Positions 17,314-25,796 are shown, numbered from the stretch's first letter. The stretch is DNA of 64,000 nt from Gammaproteobacteria bacterium (GCA_035279405.1 DATEHU010000017.1:62001-126000), one strand, 5' to 3'. Made by a program: numbers and translations. The notes: generated by a model from the letters alone, not told the origin.

Positions 17314-18069
17314 GTGAAAATCACCGTTCAGATAGCGCTCGCGGATTTCGTGGATGCCGATCATGGGCGGCGCGAACGCGCACTGCTGCCCGCATTGCAT
17401 CCTGCGGAACAGGCGCGCTATCGCGCGTTCGGCCATGCGCGTCGCCGCCACGTCTGGCTTGCGGGACGCGAGCTCCTGCTCGCCGCGCTCGCGCGCCAGC
17501 GGCCACAGGTGGATCCAGCGGCGTTGCGCACCGATGCGCGCGGCGCCGTCCGCTACGACGGCGGCGCGTGCGTCAGCCTGAGCCATTCCGGGAACTTGCT
17601 GGTCGCGGCGCTGGCCTCGGTCCCGGTCGGGGTGGACGTCGAGCAGCCCCGGCCGCGTGCCTGCGTGCGGCAGGCCGGACGGCTGTTCGCGCGCGCCGAA
17701 GCGCGGTACTTGCAAGCACTCGCGCCGGCCGCACAAGAGTCCGGGTTCTATGCGCTCTGGACGCTCAAAGAGGCCTTCGCCAAGGCCGCCGGCATGAGCC
17801 TGTGGGAGGCGCTGCGGGCCGCGGAATTCGATCTGCACGCGCGCCACTTGCATACGTCCGCGGCGCCGGTCGCCGACTGGAGCTGCGTACATGCGCGCAC
17901 CGCTCGCGGCGCGCATTTGGCGCTAGCCGTGCAGAGTGCCGACCATGGCGTGCGACTCGAATGCCGGCGCCGCAGCGCGACGGGCGACTGGCTTGGCGAA
18001 AACCTGATCGAGCGCACGGCCATACGCAGCGCGGAATCATCGTCATGTGTCCTGGCGCAGGTTGGCTAG
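17314..18069 (+). CDS. Sfp-type 4'-phosphopantetheinyl transferase
   Basis: A 251-residue PPTase that transfers phosphopantetheine from CoA to the Ser of carrier proteins. Visible motifs are VSLSHSGNLL, the Mg-binding VGVDVEQ (D108/E110), and WTLKEAFAKA. It heads the plus-strand unit and would activate the two ACPs of the aryl-polyene cluster. The GTG start is preceded by a weak site; there is no good upstream ATG. The C-terminal 30 residues after AVQSADHGVRLECRR are not conserved-looking. PPTases are not always part of APE clusters, so its presence may make this cluster self-sufficient. Confidence 0.88.
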   Translation: MKITVQIALADFVDADHGRRERALLPALHPAEQARYRAFGHARRRHVWLAGRELLLAALARQRPQVDPAALRTDARGAVRYDGGACVSLSHSGNLLVAALASVPVGVDVEQPRPRACVRQAGRLFARAEARYLQALAPAAQESGFYALWTLKEAFAKAAGMSLWEALRAAEFDLHARHLHTSAAPVADWSCVHARTARGAHLALAVQSADHGVRLECRRRSATGDWLGENLIERTAIRSAESSSCVLAQVG

Positions 18070-18072
18070 CCT

Positions 18073-18951
18073 ATGCGGATGAACGAAGTGGATAGCGTTT
18101 CTGCTCCCGCGATGCGCACGCGACCGGTTTTGCGCTGGCGCTGGCTGCGCTGGAATCTGCATCACCTGACGCTTGCTTACATCGTGGTGGTCACGGCCGG
18201 CATGCTGGCGTTCGCCTGGCCATGGTGGGTACTGGCGCTGCCCGGTGCCGCGCTGGTGTGGCTGGTGGCCGACGGCATGCTGCGCCCGCGGTCCAGCCTG
18301 TTTTATCCCACCGTCACCCACGGCGTGCGCAGTAGCGGCTGCGTGGCACTTACGTTCGACGACGGGCCGGACCCGGTCGTCACGCCCCAGGTTCTGGATG
18401 TACTCGCCCGCTACCGCGCCCACGCCACGTTTTTTGTAATCGGGAAAGCGCTGAGCGCGCAGCCGGATCTGGCGCGGCGCATGCTGGCCGAGGGACATGC
18501 GCTTGGCAATCATTCCTGGCAGCACTCGCGTTGGCAGAATTTCCGCCAGTTTCGCTGGCAACTGCGCGAGCTCGAGCGGGGCGAGCAGGCGCTCGCTGCG
18601 CTGCAGGGCGGCGAGCGCCCGTACCTGTACCGGCCGCCGGTCGGGCTCAAGCGCCCGGAACTTGCATGCGCCGTATGGCAGCGCGGGCTTACGCTGGTGG
18701 CGTGGTCGCTACACAGCCGCGATACTTTTGCGCGCAATCCCGTGTGCGTCGCGCGCCGGGTGCTGGGCAAAATCCGCGCCGGCGACATCGTGCTGCTGCA
18801 CGACGGTCACGACCGGGCCGGGCGGCGGCGGGAGCACTGTGTGGAGGCGGTGCGCCTGATTCTGGATGGGCTGCACGCGCGTGGTGAACGCTGCGTAACC
18901 GTGCCGGAATTGCTGCAAATTTCCCGCCGCTCAATGCCACCTGCGGCGTGA
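18073..18951 (+). CDS. Polysaccharide deacetylase (NodB-like) with N-terminal membrane anchor
   Basis: A 292-residue protein: two hydrophobic segments near residues 34-75 (LTLAYIVVVTAGMLAFAWPWW and following) anchor it, then a NodB domain. The metal-binding set is visible: TFDDGPDP (Asp), NHSWQH (two His), YRPPVG, and LHDGHD at the end. Such enzymes remove N-acetyl or O-acetyl groups from glycans. It starts three bases after the PPTase stop and precedes ACP and apeR on the same strand, so it is co-transcribed with APE genes. Its substrate could be the sugar part of the polyene glycolipid made by ApeJ; that is inference. Confidence 0.83.
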   Translation: MRMNEVDSVSAPAMRTRPVLRWRWLRWNLHHLTLAYIVVVTAGMLAFAWPWWVLALPGAALVWLVADGMLRPRSSLFYPTVTHGVRSSGCVALTFDDGPDPVVTPQVLDVLARYRAHATFFVIGKALSAQPDLARRMLAEGHALGNHSWQHSRWQNFRQFRWQLRELERGEQALAALQGGERPYLYRPPVGLKRPELACAVWQRGLTLVAWSLHSRDTFARNPVCVARRVLGKIRAGDIVLLHDGHDRAGRRREHCVEAVRLILDGLHARGERCVTVPELLQISRRSMPPAA

Positions 18952-19088
18952 CCCCCAGGTCGGCGCCACCGGGCTGGCCACCGGTGTTTGCGCCCCCGGC
19001 GGGAACCATTAACATACTCGCTGTCTTGGGTCGTGCCGCGCATGCTGGCACGCCCGGCCGCCCTCCAGTCCACAATCCGGAACTCAGT

Positions 19089-19349
19089 ATGGATTCGCAG
19101 CAGGTATTCCAGACTCTCAAGAACACGCTGGTGGAGCAGTTCGAGCTCGATCCGGCCAAAGTCACGCCGCAGGCGCGGCTGCAGGAGGATCTGGATCTGG
19201 ACAGCATCGATGCGGTGGACATGATCATCAAGTTGCAGGAAATCACCGGTCAAAAGGTGCATCCCGAGGATTTCAAGGAAGTGCGCACGGTGGGGGACGT
19301 GCAGCGCATCATCGAGAAGCTGCTGGCCACACAGGCTGCGCCGGCTTGA
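19089..19349 (+). CDS. Second acyl carrier protein of the aryl-polyene cluster
   Basis: An 86-residue ACP with attachment Ser S39 in DLDLDSIDAVDMI, very close to the fatty-acid ACP type. It starts about 140 bases after the deacetylase gene and is followed at 41 bases by apeR. Two ACPs are standard in APE clusters (ApeE and ApeF); I cannot say which this one is. The sequence before the ATG at 19089 is GC-rich with no strong ribosome-binding site. Confidence 0.9.
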   Translation: MDSQQVFQTLKNTLVEQFELDPAKVTPQARLQEDLDLDSIDAVDMIIKLQEITGQKVHPEDFKEVRTVGDVQRIIEKLLATQAAPA

Positions 19350-19389
19350 GTGCCGGTAATGCGCGCGGCCGGCACGCTGGAGGCGGGCG

Positions 19390-20619
19390 ATGCCGCAGCG
19401 TGTAGTGGTGACCGGCATGGGGGGATTGACCGCGCTCGGCCATGACTGGCCGGCCATCGCGGCGCGCCTGCACGCACGACGTTCCGGCGTGCGCCACATG
19501 AGCGAGTGGGACAGCTACGCGGATCTCAATACCCGGCTGGCAGCGCCGGTCGCAGCCTACGAACTGCCGCCGCACTACAACCGCAAGAGCATGCGCAGCA
19601 TGGGGCCGGTGGCGGTCATGTCCACGCGCGCCACCGAGCTGGCGTTGGCGGATGCGCGCTTGTTGCAGAACCCGGTGCTCAAATCCGGCCGCACCGGCAT
19701 CGCGTATGGCGCCTGCTCCGGCAGCGCGGAACCGGTGGTGGTGTTTGGCCGCATGGCGAGCACCGGCAGTCTGCGCGGTGTGACTTCCAATACCTATGTA
19801 CAGATGATGAGCCACACCGGCGCGGTCAACATCAGCCTGTTCTTCGGCATCACCGGGCGCATTATTCCCTCCAGCAGTGCCTGCACTTCCGGCAGCCAGG
19901 CCATCGGCTTTGCCTACGAGACCATCCGCGCCGGCAAGCAGACGGTGATGATCGCGGGCGGTGCCGAGGAACTGAGCATCGGGCCGACCGCGGTGTTCGA
20001 CACGCTGTTTGCCACCAGTACGCGCAACGCTGCACCGCACACCACGCCGCGGCCTTTCGACCGCGACCGCGACGGCCTGGTGGTGGGCGAGGGCGCGGCC
20101 ACGCTGATTCTCGAAGAGCTGGAACACGCGCAGCAGCGTGGCGCGCCGATCTATGCGGAAGTCGTGGGATTCGGCTGCAATGCCGACGGCGCGCATATCA
20201 CCCAGCCGCAGACCGAGACCATGGCGGTGGTCATGCAACTGGCGCTGGAGGATGCGGGCCTCACGCCGCAGGCCATCGGCTACGTCAACGCCCATGCCGC
20301 GGCCACGGAACGCGGCGACATTGCCGAATCCTTCGCCACTCACCAGGTATTCGGCAAACGCATGCCGGTGAGCTCGCTCAAGAGTTATTTCGGTCACACA
20401 CTGGGCGCGTGCGGCTCGCTGGAAGCCTGGCTGAGTATCGAGATGATGCGCGCCAACTGGTTTGCGCCCACGATCAACCTGGATAACGTGGACTCGGAAT
20501 GCGCGGAACTCGATTACCTGACCGGGGACGGGCGGAATTTTTCCGCCGAATACATCATGAGCAATAACTTTGCTTTTGGTGGCATCAATACAAGTCTCAT
20601 ATTCCGCCGATGGTCCTAA
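19390..20619 (+). CDS. apeR: Aryl-polyene ketosynthase, ApeR-type
   Basis: A 409-residue KAS II-like ketosynthase. The nucleophile C165 lies in IIPSSSACTSGSQ, the first catalytic His in NAHAAATERGD and the second in SLKSYFGHTLGACG; the C-terminal NNFAFGGINTSLIF loop is complete. ApeR in known APE systems is an additional condensing enzyme that functions beside ApeO:ApeC. The ATG at 19390 directly precedes PQRVVVTGMG, the usual first strand. A diverged duplicate of its last 14 codons lies 63 bases downstream (see 20682-20735). Confidence 0.92.
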   Translation: MPQRVVVTGMGGLTALGHDWPAIAARLHARRSGVRHMSEWDSYADLNTRLAAPVAAYELPPHYNRKSMRSMGPVAVMSTRATELALADARLLQNPVLKSGRTGIAYGACSGSAEPVVVFGRMASTGSLRGVTSNTYVQMMSHTGAVNISLFFGITGRIIPSSSACTSGSQAIGFAYETIRAGKQTVMIAGGAEELSIGPTAVFDTLFATSTRNAAPHTTPRPFDRDRDGLVVGEGAATLILEELEHAQQRGAPIYAEVVGFGCNADGAHITQPQTETMAVVMQLALEDAGLTPQAIGYVNAHAAATERGDIAESFATHQVFGKRMPVSSLKSYFGHTLGACGSLEAWLSIEMMRANWFAPTINLDNVDSECAELDYLTGDGRNFSAEYIMSNNFAFGGINTSLIFRRWS

Positions 20620-20640
20620 CCCTCCATGGTGAGCTGTCCA

Positions 20641-20682
20641 GCCCCGCCATCCTTGGCGGGGCGTGCGCCGTATACGGCGCAC
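20641..20682. repeat. Two adjacent hairpin-forming palindromes between apeR and the apeR relic
   Basis: A 9-base inverted repeat (20641-20649 with 20654-20662, loop of four) is followed directly by a perfect 20-base palindrome (20663-20682). Both are GC-rich. They may act as a terminator-like or REP-type structure after apeR; there is no T-tract. They sit exactly between the stop region of apeR and the diverged copy of its 3' end, as if inserted with or marking a recombination junction. Confidence 0.7.
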
Positions 20683-20735
20683 CCTTTGGCGGCATCCATA
20701 CCAGCCTGATCTTCCGGCGCTGGCAGGATCGGTGA
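20682..20735 (+). pseudogene. Relic of a second ApeR-like ketosynthase 3' end
   Basis: Eighteen codons in one frame read PFGGIHTSLIFRRWQDR and a stop. This matches the C-terminus of the intact apeR just upstream (FGGINTSLIFRRW) at all but one shared position at protein level (Asn to His), while codons differ mostly at third positions. The remnant therefore descends from a homologous gene rather than a recent copy. It ends directly before the stop codon of the convergent corA gene. No further ketosynthase sequence is visible upstream of it, where palindromes are found instead. Confidence 0.75.
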
Positions 20736-21736
20736 TCACAGCCACTTGGCGCGCTTCAGCACGATGAACAGCACCACGCACACCACGACGGTGACGCCGA
20801 TCACCACCGGATAAGCCCAGGGTTCCCGGAGTTCCGGCATGTCGTGGAAGTTCATGCCCCGTACCAGCTCGCGAGCAGCGTGGGTACGGCGAGCAACGCG
20901 GCCCATCCGGCCAGACGCTTGACCACTTCGTTCTGGCGCACGCTGATGAGCGAGAGGTTGACGCTCATCGCAGCATTCAGCAGCTCGCGCATGGCGTTGA
21001 CTGCGTCGCTGCTGCGCAGTACGTGGTCGTGCACGTCGCGGAAATACGGGCGTACCTCGTCGCGGATCACTTCGGGGTGCAACCGCACCAACTGGTTGAG
21101 AATGTCCTGCAGCGGCGCAGCCGCGAGTTTCAGGGTGAGCAGTTCGCGCTGCATGTCGTACAGGCGCCGGGTGACGTCGCGGTTGGAGAGTTGCGTGAAC
21201 ACGGCATGTTCCAGTTTCAGCAATTCCTGCCGGTACGCCTGCACGATCGGCAGATAGTTGTCCACGATGAAATCCAGCACCGCGTACAGCGCATAGCTTG
21301 GGCCGAGTGCCAGATGCCCGGGGTTTTGTTCGCAGGCGCGCCGCACCGCAGTGTAGGGCTGCGAAGCGCCGTGGCGCACCGTCAGCAGGTAGCGTGTGCC
21401 GATGAACAGGTGGGTTTCGCCGAACACGATGTTGCCGCCGGCAAGTTCCGCGGTCTGCACCGCCACGAACAGGGAGTTGCCGTAGGCCTCGATCTTGGGA
21501 CGCTGGTGCGCGGAGTGCGCGTCCTCGATGGCGAGTTCGTGCAGGTCAAATTCCTCCTGCATCTTGTCCAGCATCGCCGCGTCCGGCTCGACCAGCCCGA
21601 CCCATACGAAGCCGTCCGGTTGCGCGAGGAAATCGCTAATCTCGTCCAGCGTGAGGTCACGGGCCTTGCGGCCGTCTGCGCCGTACGCGACACAGTTAGC
21701 GATGGCCGGATTGAAAGTCGCAGGTGTCTGATTCAT
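20736..21736 (-). pseudogene. corA: CorA magnesium/cobalt transporter, frameshifted at the GMN motif
   Basis: The frame from 21736 encodes 294 residues of CorA (MNQTPATFNPAIANCVAYG to AVPTLLASWYGA) and stops at 20852. In the next frame the sequence continues as MNFHDMPELREPWAYP, a hydrophobic helix, and KRAKWL, with a stop at 20736-20738. Together these rebuild the whole protein: two transmembrane helices, the GMN selectivity motif and the basic C-terminus. The break is in a run of four G (coding strand; + strand 20857-20860), giving two extra bases compared with a normal Tyr-Gly-Met-Asn. Either the gene is inactive, is rescued by frameshifting, or the run is a sequencing error. Confidence 0.8.
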
Positions 21737-21968
21737 GCTTCAGGCAGCGGCGCGCACGCTGGCGAGTGGCGGAGGCATCGTGTCCTTGATGTCATGGCCA
21801 GGTAGTGGTCGCGATTGTGGCATGGCGCATAAGTTAGTGTCGAACCGCGGCAGGACGCATAATTGGAATTGGGCTAACGCGTCCAGCGGGCCAGCGTGGC
21901 TTGAAATTGCCCGGCGGAATCAGCGTCGGGTCGGCGCAGGCCGTGAACCGGAAACCAGGGGTACGGGT

Positions 21969-22598
21969 ATGAGGCTGCGGTACGCCGGGCTCGCCGTGCG
22001 GGCAGTGTTGTTGGCGGCGCTGGCGGCGCTCGGTGTTTGTGCGCCGGCGCAGGCACGCCAAGCTGCCGGCCATTTTGTACTGCAGGAATCCTGCGGTCTT
22101 CCCCATCCAGCGCAAACTACGCTCACGCTGAACGGCGCTCTGGCTACGGTGGATTTTTCGCCGGGCGGAAAGGGCGACACGCTCATTCTTAAAGCCATCA
22201 CTGAAGCGCGCACCAGCATTCGCGTGCAGGCTTATAGTTTCAGCGATCGGCGCATCCAGCGGGCGCTCGGTGCCGCGCGGGCGCGGGGCGTGGATGTCGA
22301 GGTGATACTCGACAAGTCCGATACCGAGAGCTATGAGCACCGCAAGCCGGTGGCGGCGGTGATTGCAGCCACAGGCATCCCGGTGTGGATTGACTCCTCC
22401 GTGCGCATCGCCCACAACAAGGTGATGATCATTGACAACGCCGATGTCATCACCGGCTCCTACAATTTCACCTACGCGGCTGCCTACGACAATGCCGAAA
22501 ATCTGCTCTACATCCGCAATGCGCCGGCACTGGCCCAGGAGTATCTCGCCAACTGGAACTGGAGGCGCAGCTGTGCGCAGCCGTACCGCGGCAATTGA
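21969..22598 (+). CDS. Single-HKD phospholipase D-like nuclease, secreted
   Basis: A 209-residue protein with a signal peptide (VLLAALAALGVCAPAQA) and a single PLD domain with IAHNKVMIIDNADVITGSYNFTYAA (H-x-K-x4-D then G-S-x-N-F). Proteins with one HKD motif dimerise to form the active site; the closest group is the Nuc/EndA-type endonucleases of the periplasm. The segment DTLILKAITEARTSIRVQAYSF is the usual N-terminal family region. The ATG at 21969 is chosen because upstream sequence lacks protein-like features. It is surrounded by the convergent or divergent corA and lipoprotein genes, so it appears monocistronic. Confidence 0.85.
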   Translation: MRLRYAGLAVRAVLLAALAALGVCAPAQARQAAGHFVLQESCGLPHPAQTTLTLNGALATVDFSPGGKGDTLILKAITEARTSIRVQAYSFSDRRIQRALGAARARGVDVEVILDKSDTESYEHRKPVAAVIAATGIPVWIDSSVRIAHNKVMIIDNADVITGSYNFTYAAAYDNAENLLYIRNAPALAQEYLANWNWRRSCAQPYRGN

Positions 22599-22640
22599 TC
22601 GGAGCCGTCAAGCCGGCCGCCCGGCCCACACCGGCTTGCG

Positions 22641-23147
22641 TCAGTGCGTGACGGCCGGTGGGAGCTTGATGATCTTCAGCTGCGAGCGCATGGCACTGCC
22701 ACACATTTCACGGAGTGTCATGCCGGCCACGTAGGCGGGTTGCAGCACGCCGTTGATGGTGAACGCGTGGTATTTGAAGCCGCGCTTGTCCTTGTCAATC
22801 AGGAATTGGAATATCGCGGTCGCAGGTTTGCCGCCGTAGGTAACGATGCCGCTGACATTGACGAAATCGCGACCTGTGGAATCCGCGCCGGCTTCCCAAC
22901 GCGGTGAGGCGAGGTAACTGTCCACTTGCTGTTCCACGCTGCGTTGCGTGCAGTCATTCAGCGACGAGGTTTTCACCAGCGCGATGACACCGGGGTCGGG
23001 TATCCACTGTGGAGCGGCCGTCAGCAGCGCGCTGGGGGAATGGGCGTTGGCGGGCGATTGACCGGACGTGGACTGGCCGCAACCCGCGCTCAGCCCCGCG
23101 GCCGTCACCAGCGCCGCGGCGATCACTGTCCATTGCATGCAGTACAT
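22641..23147 (-). CDS. Lipoprotein sharing a domain with the downstream membrane protein
   Basis: A 168-residue predicted lipoprotein: signal VIAAALVTAAGLSAGC with lipid Cys at about 23, then a Ser/Gln-rich linker and a C-terminal domain of about 110 residues. That domain (DPGVIALVKTSSLNDCTQRSVEQQVDSYL to VAGMTLREMC) is clearly related to the end of the neighbouring gene product at 23200-24138: both have PRWEAGADS, GRDFVN and AIFQFLIDKDKRGFKYHAF. No described function is known to me. The two genes are adjacent on the same strand and are probably a duplication followed by fusion to different N-termini. Confidence 0.75.
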   Translation of the reverse strand: MYCMQWTVIAAALVTAAGLSAGCGQSTSGQSPANAHSPSALLTAAPQWIPDPGVIALVKTSSLNDCTQRSVEQQVDSYLASPRWEAGADSTGRDFVNVSGIVTYGGKPATAIFQFLIDKDKRGFKYHAFTINGVLQPAYVAGMTLREMCGSAMRSQLKIIKLPPAVTH

Positions 23148-23199
23148 CTGCGCGTCTCGTTTTCGGAAAGCAACATGAATGTTGTCGGCGGTGCGGCGA

Positions 23200-24138
23200 T
23201 TATCGCGCGCCTCGGTCCCGGGGCGTAAGCGTCATCGGCGCACGGTTGGCGCTCGCGCACATCTCCATGAGCGTGAGTGCGGCGACGTATATGGTCTGCG
23301 GCACTCCGTTGATGGTGAAAGCATGATACTTGAAGCCGCGCTTGTCCTTGTCAATCAGGAACTGGAACACGGCCGCGGTCGGCCGTCCGTTGTAGGTGAC
23401 CCCGCCGTGGATGTTGACAAAATCGCGACCCCGGGAATCGGCGCCGGCTTCCCAGCGGGGCGCTGCCAGAAATGCGTTGACTTCCTGCTCCACGGTGCGC
23501 TGCTTGCAGTTGTCGAGATAGGAACTTTTCACCAGGGGAATGTCACCGGCGTCCGGCATCCAGCGCGGGTCGGCAGCGAGCAGCCCCTGGTTCTGCCTTT
23601 GTTCCGCCGCCACCTGCGCCGCCGTGGGTTTGGCGTAGCCGGTCTGGATGATGACCGCAGCCAGCACTACGCCCGCAATTAGCACCAACTCCACGACGAG
23701 CGCACCCGCCAGCCAGTTGCCGAGCTGCCAGCGCCGTCGCGTCCGCAGGTAGGCCGGGTAGCCGGCCGGCCAGAGCAGCGTCACCAGCGCCAGCCAGCCG
23801 AGCATGGTTTGCATGGGGCGCCCGGAGTCCCACGCGGCCGGGGACTGGAAAATCTCGCTGGCCGCGAACGCGCCGCACACCAGCACCATGAGCACCAGCA
23901 CCAGGACGAGTCCGACCGTCGAATGGGTGGCGAGCGCCACCGCCAGCAACGCCACGGCCGCCAGCACCGGCGTAGCCAGCAAGAAAATGCCGTGATCCGC
24001 ACTCGTGGTGCCCGAGGCCAATAGCTTGCGCGCCACCGGCGCGCCGGGCGAGGCGCCGCACTGCGCGCAGCGACTGCCGGGCACGGTGTGCGCGCCGCAG
24101 TGTACGCAGGTCGTCGGAGTGTTGCCGCCGGTTGTCAT
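23200..24138 (-). CDS. Zinc-ribbon membrane protein with the same C-terminal domain as its neighbour
   Basis: A 312-residue protein. The N-terminus has a double Cys-pair zinc ribbon (CVHCGAHTVPGSRCAQCG), followed by four or five transmembrane helices (residues about 50-190), then an extracytoplasmic domain from about residue 200 to the end. The C-terminal domain shares PRWEAGADS and FQFLIDKDKRGFKYHAFTING with the lipoprotein at 22641-23147. The function is unknown; a ribbon at the N-terminus plus a multi-helix region resembles many zinc-ribbon membrane proteins without assigned role. The paired genes suggest interaction or exchangeable anchoring. Confidence 0.72.
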   Translation of the reverse strand: MTTGGNTPTTCVHCGAHTVPGSRCAQCGASPGAPVARKLLASGTTSADHGIFLLATPVLAAVALLAVALATHSTVGLVLVLVLMVLVCGAFAASEIFQSPAAWDSGRPMQTMLGWLALVTLLWPAGYPAYLRTRRRWQLGNWLAGALVVELVLIAGVVLAAVIIQTGYAKPTAAQVAAEQRQNQGLLAADPRWMPDAGDIPLVKSSYLDNCKQRTVEQEVNAFLAAPRWEAGADSRGRDFVNIHGGVTYNGRPTAAVFQFLIDKDKRGFKYHAFTINGVPQTIYVAALTLMEMCASANRAPMTLTPRDRGAR

Positions 24139-24298
24139 GCGATTGTAAATACCGATGCGGCCGCAGCCGCCGGCGATCGGCGAACGCGCAGGTATTTCAA
24201 GGTTGGGTTACGTCAATCGGTTGACGGCAAACAAAAAGCCCGAACAAACGCTTCCTCCGGGCCGCGGGAATGCGCCATGCCGAGCGCACACGTGGCTG

Positions 24299-24790
24299 TC
24301 ATTTGAGCTGGTCCAGCACCTGCATTTCGGGTACTGCCAGAAACGTGTGCGGATTGTCCGGATCGTGGCTCACCGGCAGCGTGCCACACATGAGCTGCGA
24401 GAGCGCGGTCTTGCCGTCTATGCCCGGCTGCGGACTGCCGCCCAGATCGTATTTCAGTACCTGGCCGCGCGCGTTCCATTCCCTGGGCAAATCGCGTGCA
24501 CTCGGGCGCACTTCCACTGTGACCTCGATCCAGCGGTTCCAGCCCCAGGTTTCGGTGTGGAAGTTGTAGGGATTGCCGCCGTTGGACGCCTGCGTGGCGT
24601 GCCAGTTGATGAGGTCGTAGCCGCGCTGATTGAGACCAATGCAGGAAATGGTAAGTTGCTTCACGGCCCGTTGAATGATGTGCTGGTTGTCAACCGGCAC
24701 ATTCGGCGCCATGGATACGGTTTTGTCGGGAGTTTTGCCACAGGCGCCGAGCAGCAGGGTGGCAAGCATGACGATGATGAACCTGTTCAT
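24299..24790 (-). CDS. Lipoprotein of unknown function
   Basis: A 163-residue lipoprotein with lipobox LLGAC (Cys at position 17). The mature protein has a Trp-rich central part (NFHTETWGWNRWIEV) and three later Cys-poor stretches. It lies on the same strand as the two related proteins upstream but shares no visible sequence with them. I recognise no family. Confidence 0.72.
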   Translation of the reverse strand: MNRFIIVMLATLLLGACGKTPDKTVSMAPNVPVDNQHIIQRAVKQLTISCIGLNQRGYDLINWHATQASNGGNPYNFHTETWGWNRWIEVTVEVRPSARDLPREWNARGQVLKYDLGGSPQPGIDGKTALSQLMCGTLPVSHDPDNPHTFLAVPEMQVLDQLK

Positions 24791-24858
24791 GGCTACACAC
24801 TCCGTTTGCCGCCAACCTGCAGAAAGTATAGATCAGGGAATCGGGACCGGGTTGCGCC

Positions 24859-25479
24859 TCAAGGCCGGCGCCGCCGGCCATGCGCCAGCAGGTACCACAT
24901 CAATCCGCCCAGGACCACCACCAGGACCAGGATGAAATACAGACTGCCCTGATCAAAGTATCCGGCGTAGCGGCGCAGGTGACGCCCGAGGAAATAGGTG
25001 CCGAGGCCCCAGACGCCGACCCAGAGCAGGGCGCCCGTGGCATTGAAGAGCAGGAAACGCCTGAAACTCATGGCCGCGGTTCCAGCCACCAGTCCATTCA
25101 CCTGGCGCAGGACCTCGAAGAAGCGCGCAAACGTCACCACCCAGCCGCCGTAACGGGTAAAGGTCGTCTGCATGCGCTCGATCTGCGCGTCGCCGATGCG
25201 CACGTATTTGCCGAAACGCATGATCAGACGGTGGCCGCCGAAATAGCCGATGGCATACCCCAGGCTGTCGCCGATGGTCGCTGCCAGGAAGGCGATGATC
25301 AGCACCAGAACGATATTGAGCTGGCCGTGCGATGCCAGTACCGCGGCGGCAATCAGCAGGGTCTGGCCGGGGGCGGGTACACCAAAACTCTCGACGAAGA
25401 TGACCGCAAACAGGATTAAGTAACCGTACTGCGTGAGATACGGCTCGAGCCATGTCAGCGCATCATGCAGGAACCCCAT
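24859..25479 (-). CDS. DedA-family membrane protein
   Basis: A 206-residue DedA/SNARE-associated protein with about five membrane segments. The hallmark near the start is FVESFGVPAPGQTLLIAAAVLASHG, followed by GDSLGYAIGYFGGHRL and TFARFFEVLRQVNGLVAGTAAM, the re-entrant and arginine-containing segments. DedA proteins are proposed undecaprenyl-phosphate or phospholipid flippases/transporters. The usual F(G)RF-x-P motif is partly altered here to ARFFEVLR. It lies alone, divergent to the following cyclase. Confidence 0.9.
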   Translation of the reverse strand: MGFLHDALTWLEPYLTQYGYLILFAVIFVESFGVPAPGQTLLIAAAVLASHGQLNIVLVLIIAFLAATIGDSLGYAIGYFGGHRLIMRFGKYVRIGDAQIERMQTTFTRYGGWVVTFARFFEVLRQVNGLVAGTAAMSFRRFLLFNATGALLWVGVWGLGTYFLGRHLRRYAGYFDQGSLYFILVLVVVLGGLMWYLLAHGRRRRP

Positions 25480-25796
25480 GAATCTGTGCTCGGCGCGAAT
25501 CAGCGTGGCGGCATGGTAACAGATGAACCGCGGGCGCTGCCTGCGGTTGGATTACCGTACCCGGCGTACTCCCGACGTCAGACCGGACGACATTTTGCGT
25601 GTGGGCGTTGGCCGGATGACGAGCTTGCCAGGCTCAGATTGTGGTGCGCCGCGCACGCACGCGCATCCGCCCGGACCACGCAAGCCCTCGTAAAAGTGGT
25701 TTGCATGAATCACTGGGGCGCACGCCGGGGCGGCGCCCCGGGCCGTGGGCGTAGGCGGGTTCCTGACCCATGCAAGCTGCGGCGTACCGGGTATGA
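25480..25796. other. Intergenic region between dedA and the diguanylate cyclase
   Basis: About 317 bases without a supported gene. It is GC-rich and includes a GGGGCGGCGCCCCG inverted repeat near 25730-25745. I see no riboswitch consensus and no clear promoter. The true start of the following cyclase may lie inside its coding frame, so the functional intergenic region may be longer. Confidence 0.4.

Noticed and set aside
20663-20682. Operator for apeR or corA
   Set aside because: The palindrome lies at the 3' ends of both convergent genes, far from any start, so a regulatory operator is unlikely.
25480-25796. Cyclic di-GMP riboswitch before the diguanylate cyclase
   Set aside because: The GEMM consensus segments are not visible; only a GC-rich inverted repeat is present.
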